Below, piece after piece: positions 33,213-40,204 of a DNA stretch of 41,650 nucleotides; the stretch's first letter is position 1, and every line of letters starts with the position of its first letter. The translations under genes and the position numbers were made by a program. The DNA is from Segetibacter sp. (lineage in GTDB: Bacteria > Bacteroidota > Bacteroidia > Chitinophagales > Chitinophagaceae), in contig JAQBNN010000137.1 in NCBI GenBank assembly GCA_028288505.1, positions 1 to 41,650 on the forward strand, in the 5' to 3' direction. Under the pieces are notes generated by a model. That model was not told where the DNA came from. It saw only the letters and a program-made list of their open reading frames with translations, and did no database searches.

Positions 33213-34763
33213 TTATCTCTTTTGACGGCGCTTTGGGAAGAAGTTACCAGTTTTGCGGTTGTTACCTTCAGGAGAACCTGGGGCAATCATCGCACAACGG
33301 AAACCTACAGTGTTACTGCTTTGTCCTTCTTCTAAAAAGCGGCGGTTACCAGGGCTTAACCAATAAGCTCTGTCGTTCCAGCTACCACCTTTAATTACTC
33401 TTGATTCGTCGCTAACAAGTGTTGTTAAGCCATAACCATAAGAAGTTCCGCTTAAACTGTCACCATCTAAATAGTTAATTGCATAAGATCTTTGGTAGTT
33501 ACGACGAAGACGTAGGGTTGAATCAACTTCATCAATCATTTTAATTCTACCAATGCTGTCTCTTAAGTTACCCTGGCCACCTTCCATATCAACTTTTTGG
33601 AAACGGTTACCACGATAAGGGTTAAAATCATCAGCATCAACATTTGTAAGCGGACGATAAACATCGGCAACCCACTCACTTACGTTACCACTCATATTGT
33701 ATACACCAAATCCGTTTGGAAAGAATGCCGTTACCTCTGCTGGTATAGCCGAACGATCGTTCAAACCTCCTGCAACTCCCATGTTATCACCACTTCCACG
33801 CTTAAAGTTAGCAAGGAAGCTACCTTGCCAGTTTCCGCGGCGAGTAGCACGCATGTTATCAAAACCTTCATTATTCCAAGAGTAAATCTGCCTGTTGCTT
33901 ACAAGTTCCTCCCCACGCTTTTTCTCGCTTGTACGTACTTTCGGGTTTTGGTTAATGTACCCTAGTGCAGCATATTCCCACTCCGCTTCTGTTGGTAAAC
34001 GATAGCCTGGTAATAAAATACCATCATCGAATTTTACATAGTTACGAGGACGGCCCTGCGCATCTTTAAGACCTGTTTTGCTACTCTTAGGTTTACCAGG
34101 TACACCTTGGTACTCGCCCATTAAATAGGCTTTAGTATTAAAGTTTTCCTGTGCACCTCCGTTTAATTCAGTTTTAATAGCATTTTTATTTTGGTAGCCA
34201 GTCTTAACCAATTCGTTTTGGTTAACACGGTCTGTACGCCAAACACAAAAATCATGAGCCTGCTTCCAGTTTACACCTACTACAGGGTAGAAGTTGTAAG
34301 ATGGGTGACGGAAATAATATTCAACATAAGGCTCGTTGTAAGCTAGTTCGCTTCTCCACACCAAAGTATCGGGTTTGGCAGTTTCTAAAACTTGCTCGTA
34401 TTGAGGATCGCTAAACACGTTTTCTATCCAGTGGATGTACTCACGGTAGTGAACGTTCGCTACCTCTGTTTTATCTATAAAAAACGAGTTGACAGTTACA
34501 CGACGAGGAATATTGTTCCAGTCGCCCATAACATCCTCAGTGGTTGCACCCATTGTAAAAGTACCACCCTGAACGAACACAAGACCGGGGCCTGTTTTAA
34601 TATCTTTTGCTTTAGCTACATTGTAGCCGCCCATGTTTTTGTCGTTGTAGTTCCAACCGGTCATGTCCGACTTTCCAGCCTTATTTTTAGGTTTACATGA
34701 ACCGAATAGTGATACAACTCCTAAAATCAATAAAAGATTTTTAAGACGCAATACTTTTTGCAT
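33213..34763 (-). CDS. gldJ: Gliding-motility/T9SS lipoprotein GldJ
   Basis: A 516-residue outer-membrane lipoprotein. The signal peptide ends LFGSC with Cys23 as the lipid site. After a TGWNYNDKNMGGY segment comes a formylglycine-generating-enzyme-like (SUMF1) fold: GPGLVFVQGGTFTMG, PRRVTVNSFFIDKTEVANVHYREY, YRLPTEAEWEYAA, NMSGNVSEWVADVY and a final VIKGGSWNDRAYWLSPGNRRF...VGFRCAM. The ATTEDVMGDWNNIPRR stretch matches GldJ better than GldK. GldJ is needed for gliding and stabilises GldK in Flavobacterium. The gene is divergent from porV across 512 bp. The basic C-terminal tail (FFPKRRQKR) also fits the family. Confidence 0.88.
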   Translation of the reverse strand: MQKVLRLKNLLLILGVVSLFGSCKPKNKAGKSDMTGWNYNDKNMGGYNVAKAKDIKTGPGLVFVQGGTFTMGATTEDVMGDWNNIPRRVTVNSFFIDKTEVANVHYREYIHWIENVFSDPQYEQVLETAKPDTLVWRSELAYNEPYVEYYFRHPSYNFYPVVGVNWKQAHDFCVWRTDRVNQNELVKTGYQNKNAIKTELNGGAQENFNTKAYLMGEYQGVPGKPKSSKTGLKDAQGRPRNYVKFDDGILLPGYRLPTEAEWEYAALGYINQNPKVRTSEKKRGEELVSNRQIYSWNNEGFDNMRATRRGNWQGSFLANFKRGSGDNMGVAGGLNDRSAIPAEVTAFFPNGFGVYNMSGNVSEWVADVYRPLTNVDADDFNPYRGNRFQKVDMEGGQGNLRDSIGRIKMIDEVDSTLRLRRNYQRSYAINYLDGDSLSGTSYGYGLTTLVSDESRVIKGGSWNDRAYWLSPGNRRFLEEGQSSNTVGFRCAMIAPGSPEGNNRKTGNFFPKRRQKR

Positions 34764-35275
34764 TTAAGAAAATTTAACTCTTGATGAACGTGATTAAAAG
34801 TAGAAATATTGTATCGGCGGATGAGTTTGAATGCGAATATATAAGAAATAATCTTTTCTCCAAGTTGTATGAGGATAGTAAGAATGTTATGGAAAATCTA
34901 ATTTTATAAAAATCCTACTAATTGCATCCCGTGCCCTTATTGTTGGGTAGATACACTTAGAAGATTATAAATCTACAGAAATAAAGCGTCTTTTACGTCT
35001 TTCTACAGAAGCTTATTTCAAGTGATGCAGCTTTAACGTAAGAAATACTATCTATAGTATTTCCTTAAAAACATCTTTGTTTGAGGTTTATAATAAAAGG
35101 TGCAATTAATCAATTTTTAATCTGCTCAAGGTAATAACATAGTAGACGAGCGAGTTTTAAGCTAATTATAACTAACGCTGCGTATTTCTTGTAGCGTATG
35201 AGCAAATTCATTATTTTGTGCCGCTAAAACAATAATTCTATAGAAGAATTTTACTTAAAACATTCATAAAAAGTA
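34764..35275. other. Divergent regulatory region between gldJ and porV
   Basis: These 512 AT-rich bases carry no gene or repeat copy. The main structure is the 22-bp palindrome at 35042-35063. No exact TAnnTTTG element was found; near matches are TACTTTTA on the minus strand near 34795 and TTATTTTG on the plus strand near 35212. Confidence 0.5.
35042..35063. promoter_or_regulatory. Perfect 22-bp palindrome, possible operator
   Basis: GAAATACTAT and ATAGTATTTC flank CT. With one skipped base the symmetry extends to TAAG/CTTA. It lies between divergent gldJ and porV, where one regulator could serve both. There is no T run, so it is not a terminator. Confidence 0.4.
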
Positions 35276-36439
35276 ATGAAACAAATAACACTGAAGACTG
35301 CTGCGATATTATTGGGATTATCTTTTTCGGGAATTTCTTTCGCTCAAGATGCTAATAAAATTAATGTTGTTACTAGCGCTGTTCCTTTTTTACGAATTTC
35401 ACCCGATGCAAGAGCAGGTGGCATGGGCGATGTAGGGATAGCTACTTCTCCTGATCCTAATTCTTCTTTTTGGAACCTTGCAAAAGCTCCCTTCGCAACA
35501 AGTCCGGTGGGTATATCTGCTACATACACTCCGTGGTTACGTGATCTTGGTTTAAACGATGTTTACCTTGCTTCTCTAGCCGGTTATTATAAATTAGATG
35601 ACGACCAGGCTCTCTCATCTTCTATTCGCTACTTCAGTTTGGGAAACATTCAGTTTACAGACTTTGCAGGGAACGAGTTGCAGTCTTTTCGTCCCCGTGA
35701 ATTTTCTATTGATTTTGGATACAGCCGTAAATTAAGTGAGAAGTTAGGCGTTGGTGTCGCTCTTCGTTATATAAATTCAAACCTGGCTGGTGGGCAGTCA
35801 TTAAATGGTGTAAGCTATAAGTCTGGAAACGCAGTAAGTGGCGATTTATCTTTATTTCATACTGGTGTAAACTCGATTGGACATGGTTGGAATTGGGGCA
35901 TTACTCTAAGTAACCTCGGATCTAAGATTGGATACACAACTGATGCTCAACAAAAAGATTACATACCAGCAAACTTAGGCTTAGGCATTGCTCATAATTG
36001 GGTTTTTGATGAGACAAACAAAATTACGTTAGGTTTAGATATTAATAAATTATTAGTTCCAACGCCTCCGTCGTTAACTGACAGCGCTAATTTAGCAGAA
36101 TACAGAAATAAGAGTGTTATAAGCAGTTGGGCAAGTAGTTTTGGGGATGCTGGAAGCTTTGGGGAAGAATTAAAAGAATACCAGGCTTCAATAGGTGCCG
36201 AATATAGCTATAACAACCAGTTTGCTATGCGGGCAGGATACTTTTATGAAGACAAATTAAAAGGAAACCGTAAGTACTTTACACTTGGAGTAGGATTACA
36301 ATATAATGTTCTAGGGTTAAATTTTTCTTACCTCATTCCTTCGGGAAATGGCGTAAACAGAAATCCTTTATCGAATACCTTACGCTTTGGTTTAGTGGTT
36401 AACCTTGGTGGTGATGCCCCGGCTGCGGCAAGTAAGTAA
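35276..36439 (+). CDS. porV: Type IX secretion outer-membrane protein PorV
   Basis: An outer-membrane beta-barrel of 387 residues in the FadL-like PorV (LptO) family. The signal peptide ends SFAQ. The mature start has the PorV signature INVVTSAVPFLRISPDARAGGMGDVGIATSPDPNS and WNLAKAPF, followed by alternating strand patterns to the end (NTLRFGLVVNLGG). PorV brings T9SS cargo from the Sov channel to the PorU sortase. In Flavobacterium gldJ-porU-porV are adjacent; here porU is absent from between the genes and porV is divergent from gldJ. A perfect 25-bp hairpin follows it. Confidence 0.94.
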   Translation: MKQITLKTAAILLGLSFSGISFAQDANKINVVTSAVPFLRISPDARAGGMGDVGIATSPDPNSSFWNLAKAPFATSPVGISATYTPWLRDLGLNDVYLASLAGYYKLDDDQALSSSIRYFSLGNIQFTDFAGNELQSFRPREFSIDFGYSRKLSEKLGVGVALRYINSNLAGGQSLNGVSYKSGNAVSGDLSLFHTGVNSIGHGWNWGITLSNLGSKIGYTTDAQQKDYIPANLGLGIAHNWVFDETNKITLGLDINKLLVPTPPSLTDSANLAEYRNKSVISSWASSFGDAGSFGEELKEYQASIGAEYSYNNQFAMRAGYFYEDKLKGNRKYFTLGVGLQYNVLGLNFSYLIPSGNGVNRNPLSNTLRFGLVVNLGGDAPAAASK

Positions 36440-36445
36440 AAATTT

Positions 36446-36500
36446 TTACTGGCAATAAAAAAAGCGAAGGCATTACCTTCGCTTTTTTTATTGCCAGTAA
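36446..36500 (+). terminator. porV terminator, perfect 25-bp stem
   Basis: Bases 36446-36470 and 36476-36500 are exact reverse complements around CATTA. The stem includes A7/T7 runs next to GCGAAGG/CCTTCGC, as in a bidirectional terminator, plus an outer TTACTGGCAAT/ATTGCCAGTAA arm. Confidence 0.85.
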
Positions 36501-36530
36501 CTAATGCTATTGCTGCAGGAAAAACAAAAA

Positions 36531-36588
36531 GTACAAGAGTGCGACGCAACAATGATTAAGACTGTTGTCCTGCCCGGTACAAAAAAAT
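36531..36588 (+). repeat. Dispersed repeat, copy 18
   Basis: GTACAAGAGTGCGACGCAAC, then AATGATTAAGACTG and the tail CCTGCCCGGTACAAAAAAA. It lies between porV and ispF. Confidence 0.85.
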
Positions 36589-36629
36589 ATTAAGATTAGT
36601 AATTAAGGCTGTCAGCTAAAAGTTATCGA

Positions 36630-37106
36630 ATGTATAGAATTGGTTCAGGTATCGATTTTCATAAGTTAGTAGAAGGACGTGATCTATGGTTAGGGGGTGT
36701 GAAAATCCCACACACAAAAGGAGCTTTGGGCCATAGCGATGCTGATGTGCTTTTACATGCTATTTGCGATGCTTTGCTCGGCGCTCTTTGTTTAGGAGAT
36801 ATTGGTGTTCATTTTCCAGATACATCTTCTGAGTTTAAAGATATTGACAGCAAGATTCTGCTGAAAAGGACTTACGAACTTATTACAAGCGAGGGATACA
36901 AGGTGGTGAATATTGATACTACAATTTGTCTTGAGCTTCCTAAAGTAAAGCCGCATGTTGCTGCTATGCAAGAGGTGATTGCCGGCATTCTTAATGTTAC
37001 CGCAAAAGATGTCTCCATAAAGGCCACTACTACCGAGAAGATGGGATTTGCAGGGAGGGAAGAAGGACTAGTGGCGTATGCTACAACTCTATTGCAGAAG
37101 GTTTAA
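36630..37106 (+). CDS. ispF: 2-C-methyl-D-erythritol 2,4-cyclodiphosphate synthase
   Basis: The MEP-pathway enzyme that cyclises CDP-methylerythritol phosphate to the cyclodiphosphate with release of CMP. The 158-residue length is normal. The zinc ligands Asp9 and His11 are in GSGIDFHKL and a further His is in LGHSDADVLLHAICDALLGAL; the C-terminal signature IKATTTEKMGFAGREEGLVAYA is complete. It is followed after 6 bp by dut and then two envelope genes, probably one transcript. Confidence 0.97.
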   Translation: MYRIGSGIDFHKLVEGRDLWLGGVKIPHTKGALGHSDADVLLHAICDALLGALCLGDIGVHFPDTSSEFKDIDSKILLKRTYELITSEGYKVVNIDTTICLELPKVKPHVAAMQEVIAGILNVTAKDVSIKATTTEKMGFAGREEGLVAYATTLLQKV

Positions 37107-37112
37107 TCGTTA

Positions 37113-37580
37113 TTGTGTAACCAATTATTTCAGCTCTTGGAAAAAATAAGCGTTCATATAATTAATAATTCTTCGAATCCTTTACCTGCTTATGCAACGG
37201 AAGGATCGTCGGGGATGGATCTTAAAGCTTTTATTGATTCTGATATTACTTTAAGTCCGTTGGCGAGAAAATTAGTTCCTACAGGTTTATTTTTAGAATT
37301 ACCTGATGGTTACGAAGCTCAGGTACGACCTAGAAGCGGGTTAGCAATAAAACAGGGGATAACCTGTTTAAATACTCCCGGCACCATTGATGCAGATTAC
37401 CGTGGTGAGATAAAAGTTATACTTATAAACCTATCGAACGAGGACCAAACAATTCGTAACGGAGAGCGGATTGCACAAATGGTTTTTCAAAAAGTAGAAA
37501 AGGTTGTTTTAACTGAAGTTGATGCATTAAATGAAACCGTAAGAGGTGAAGGAGGATTTGGCCACACGGGAAAACAATAA
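37113..37580 (+). CDS. dut: Deoxyuridine 5'-triphosphate nucleotidohydrolase (dUTPase)
   Basis: Hydrolyses dUTP to dUMP, keeping uracil out of DNA and feeding thymidylate synthesis. The trimeric dUTPase motifs are complete: [10 protein letters not shown] (1), [11 protein letters not shown] (2), [14 protein letters not shown] (3), GERIAQMVF (4) and [10 protein letters not shown] (5), which closes the active site. There is no ATG: the start may be TTG 37113 or, closer to the usual N-terminus (EKISVHIIN), TTG 37137. It lies 6 bp after ispF and 6 bp before the DUF4292 gene. Confidence 0.95.
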   Translation: MCNQLFQLLEKISVHIINNSSNPLPAYATEGSSGMDLKAFIDSDITLSPLARKLVPTGLFLELPDGYEAQVRPRSGLAIKQGITCLNTPGTIDADYRGEIKVILINLSNEDQTIRNGERIAQMVFQKVEKVVLTEVDALNETVRGEGGFGHTGKQ

Positions 37581-37586
37581 TTATCT

Positions 37587-38411
37587 ATGAAAATTCGAAG
37601 TGTCGTTTTTGCTTTATTACTATTGGTGCTGGGATGTCGTCCTGCAAGAAAAGTACAGAAGATACAGGAGGCAATATCTAAATCAGATACTACAGCGACT
37701 GTAGTAGTTAAAAATAATCAATCTGTTGATTCAGCAGCCGCTAACAGGAACGAGATTTATAAAAAGGTAACGTCTAACGTTATCAGGTACAAAACATTTT
37801 CTGCAAAGGTGCGGGTTGAATATGATGGTAAGGATGGAGGAGATGAAGCAATCGCCTTTATAAGGTTGCAGAAAGATAGTGTTATGTGGCTTTCATTGCG
37901 TGGTCCGTTGGGTATTGAGGGCTTCAGGGTTTTAATTACAAAAGACAGCGCGAAGGTTATGAACCTTTTAAAGAAAAGTTACCAATTGCGAAGCATCGGC
38001 TATCTCCAGGAGATTACTAAGTTGCCCTTTAATTTTACAACTCTACAAGATCTTGTGGTTGGGAATCCTATTTTTATTGACTCTAATATTGTTTCATACA
38101 AAGCCAATACAAATAACCAGTTGCTCGTTCTAATGATAGGTAAAGTATTTAAACATCTTATCACGTTAGATAATAGCACGAACCTGTTGGTGCATAGTAA
38201 ACTTGATGATGTTGATGCTTCGAGGAATCGAACAAGCAGTATTTCATTCACTGATTATCAAAATACTGCAGGCTTTCCATTTTCAACTAAAAGAAGAATA
38301 TCTGTGGCAGAGCAATCAAAACTGGATATAAATCTTGATTTTAAACAATACGATTTCAACAAGCCTTTAACTTTTCCTTTCACTATTCCTAAAAATTATA
38401 AGCGACAATAA
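37587..38411 (+). CDS. DUF4292 lipoprotein (LolB/LolA-like fold expected)
   Basis: A 274-residue lipoprotein with the lipobox LVLGC (Cys17). The mature part has the beta-rich pattern of DUF4292: KTFSAKVRVEYDGKDG, IAFIRLQKDSVMWLSLRGPLGIEGFRVLITKDS, and the later NFTTLQDLVVGNPIF segment. This family is Bacteroidota-specific and probably handles lipids or lipoproteins at the outer membrane; that role is inference. It often sits beside a peptidase M23/EnvC gene, as here (48 bp), and follows dut by 6 bp. Confidence 0.88.
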   Translation: MKIRSVVFALLLLVLGCRPARKVQKIQEAISKSDTTATVVVKNNQSVDSAAANRNEIYKKVTSNVIRYKTFSAKVRVEYDGKDGGDEAIAFIRLQKDSVMWLSLRGPLGIEGFRVLITKDSAKVMNLLKKSYQLRSIGYLQEITKLPFNFTTLQDLVVGNPIFIDSNIVSYKANTNNQLLVLMIGKVFKHLITLDNSTNLLVHSKLDDVDASRNRTSSISFTDYQNTAGFPFSTKRRISVAEQSKLDINLDFKQYDFNKPLTFPFTIPKNYKRQ

Positions 38412-38459
38412 TCATAGTTTAGTAAAATACGTTTACCGTAGAATAAAGCCCTTTAGCTT

Positions 38460-39788
38460 ATGATCAAAAAAGTCATATTCCTTGTACTGGTATCCGCCTT
38501 TTCTCTTGGTGCCATAGCCCAACAATCAAAAGAAGAATTACAGCGAAAGCAACAAGCCTTACTCAGGGAAATTGGTGATTTAAATAAGACCCTTAAGAGT
38601 ATCAGGGCTAGTAAAACAAAATCTTTGGCCAATTACAATCTTGTAAAAAGGAAGATTGAGGCAAGGGAAGAGCTCATTCAAAACATCAATAGAGATCTTA
38701 GAATTCTTGACGATAATATTTATTTATCGCAGGTAGAAATTAATAAACTTAGGCGGGAGTTGGATACACTAAAAGGTGAGTATGCAAAGAGCTTAGTATT
38801 CGCCTATAAAAACCGAAGTAACTACGACTATCTTAATTTCATTTTTTCTGCATCAACTTTTAACGATGCAATTAAAAGAATTACTTACTTAAAAAGCTAT
38901 AGGCAATACCGTGAACAGCAGGTAACTAACATCGAAAAGACGCATGCTCTTATTGAAAATAAAATTGCTGGACTTAACAACACAAAAAATCAAAAGAGCC
39001 TTGCATTAAAAGATCAGAACGTGCAATTGAAAGATCTTGAAGAGGATCGTAAAGAGCAAAACGATGTTGTTACAAAACTAAAAGGCCAGGAACAAGAGTT
39101 GGCTGTGCAAATTAAAAGAAGGGATAATGAGCGTAGGGCGATGTCGAGAGCAATTGCAGCAAGTATTAAACGGGAGCAAGCTGAAGCAAGAAAAAGAGCG
39201 CTGGAATTGGCAAATAGAAAGGCTGAAGATGAAAGAAAACGTAGAGCTGCACAAGCTGCTAATAATGCAGCAAGGCCAAATACCAGTAGCGAGCCTACCG
39301 AAGGCGTAGCTACTACTAAAAAGTCAAGCACTCGTACTTACAGCCCTTTTGAGTCGACTGATGAAGGTCGGGCTCAATCATTAAACTTTGAGGGTAATAG
39401 GGGACGTTTGCCTTGGCCAGTAGATGCCGGTGTGGTCTCTATTCCTTTTGGTTCCTACAACGTACCGGGAAGCAAGATCCGTGGGCAGAGCGACGGTATT
39501 ACCATTGCACTTCCTACCGGTTCTTCAGTAAAGGCTGTAGCTGACGGAGAGGTTTCGTCGGTCTTCGATCTTGGCGGAGAGCAGGCTGTATTGATCCGGC
39601 ATGGAAAATACTTTACAACGTATAGTCATCTTTCGAGTTCAAATGTTAACCGCGGTCAGCAGGTTAGAGCAGGTACGGTAGTAGGCCGTGCTGCTGCAAA
39701 CGAAGAAGGTGAGGGCGAAGTATTATTTATGGTTACGAATGAAAAAGGCGGTCCGTTAAATCCTCAATCGTGGTTGCGGGGGAGATAG
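38460..39788 (+). CDS. EnvC-like murein hydrolase activator with degenerate LytM domain
   Basis: A 442-residue exported protein: signal peptide (1-20, ending GAIAQ), long coiled coil (about 22-260, heptad-rich and charged), an Ala/Ser-rich link, and a C-terminal M23/LytM-like domain from RLPWPVDAGVVSIPFGSY. The zinc-site segments are altered. The usual H-x-G-x-D region reads GQSDGITI and the usual HLHFE reads EVLFMV; only TTYSHL keeps its His. This pattern fits EnvC-type regulators, which switch on amidases instead of cutting peptidoglycan themselves. A strong terminator follows. Confidence 0.88.
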   Translation: MIKKVIFLVLVSAFSLGAIAQQSKEELQRKQQALLREIGDLNKTLKSIRASKTKSLANYNLVKRKIEAREELIQNINRDLRILDDNIYLSQVEINKLRRELDTLKGEYAKSLVFAYKNRSNYDYLNFIFSASTFNDAIKRITYLKSYRQYREQQVTNIEKTHALIENKIAGLNNTKNQKSLALKDQNVQLKDLEEDRKEQNDVVTKLKGQEQELAVQIKRRDNERRAMSRAIAASIKREQAEARKRALELANRKAEDERKRRAAQAANNAARPNTSSEPTEGVATTKKSSTRTYSPFESTDEGRAQSLNFEGNRGRLPWPVDAGVVSIPFGSYNVPGSKIRGQSDGITIALPTGSSVKAVADGEVSSVFDLGGEQAVLIRHGKYFTTYSHLSSSNVNRGQQVRAGTVVGRAAANEEGEGEVLFMVTNEKGGPLNPQSWLRGR

Positions 39789-39816
39789 AATGACTTAATT
39801 AATTATAGCTAAAATT

Positions 39817-39850
39817 TAATAAACCCGACCAGCAATGGTCGGGTTTATTA
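39817..39850 (+). terminator. Terminator of the EnvC-like gene
   Basis: TAATAAACCCGACC and GGTCGGGTTTATTA form a perfect 14-bp stem around AGCAAT, 29 bases after the stop. Confidence 0.85.
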
Positions 39851-39860
39851 TTAAGTCAGT

Positions 39861-39919
39861 TTTTTGTTGACCAAACTTGTTTGCTACTATTTTGCAGCCG
39901 TTGCGTCGCACTCTTGTAC
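39861..39919 (-). repeat. Dispersed repeat, copy 19
   Basis: Minus strand: GTACAAGAGTGCGACGCAAC, then GGCTGCAAAATAG and the tail GTTTGGTCAACAAAAAAC. Confidence 0.8.
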
Positions 39920-40051
39920 TTGTATTAATTCTATTCAGCAAAGGGCAGCACAACTTCTTTTAGGCCATCCTTATTCTTGGGTAGATATGAAGCTATTAAA
40001 CTAGACAACCGCAGCAATTAACCCTTCTTTATTGCTGACAATTGATTTACA

Positions 40052-40110
40052 GATAAAGTGATTGCGACGCAACGATGATGCTATGAAAGACTGAAGCTGG
40101 TATCCTAAAC
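40052..40110 (+). repeat. Dispersed repeat, copy 20
   Basis: GATAAAGTGATTGCGACGCA, then ACGATGATGCTATGAAAG and the 3' part AGCTGGTATCCTAAAC. The first 37 bases equal those of copy 6. It faces copy 19 across 132 bp. Confidence 0.85.
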
Positions 40111-40154
40111 CTGTCTAAATATTAATGATAGAAGAAGATCACAAACAGGTGTAA

Positions 40155-40191
40155 AATAACAAAGGCTTCCTGTGGGGAAGCCTTTGTTATT
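40155..40191 (-). terminator. Terminator of the phosphorylase gene (bidirectional form)
   Basis: AATAACAAAGGCTTCC and GGAAGCCTTTGTTATT form a perfect 16-bp stem around TGTGG, 14 bases after the stop on the minus strand. Confidence 0.8.
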
Positions 40192-40204
40192 AGTATTAAA
40201 TTTA

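Larger units (their letters stand above)
39789..40204. other. Convergent intergenic region with a repeat pair
   Basis: The 416-bp gap contains the envC-like terminator, repeat copies 19 (-) and 20 (+) head to head, and the phosphorylase terminator. No gene is supported. Confidence 0.6.

Noticed and set aside
33123-33394. Small + strand frames over the gldJ 3' end
   Set aside because: They are antisense to gldJ and the repeat pair, with no domain or composition support.
38460-39788. Active M23 metallopeptidase
   Set aside because: Three of the four usual zinc ligands are replaced, so I call it an EnvC-type activator instead of a peptidase.
1-40110. The many short repeats as a CRISPR array
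   Set aside because: Copies are spread singly or in inverted pairs over the whole window with unequal spacing and variable sequence, and no cas genes are present.
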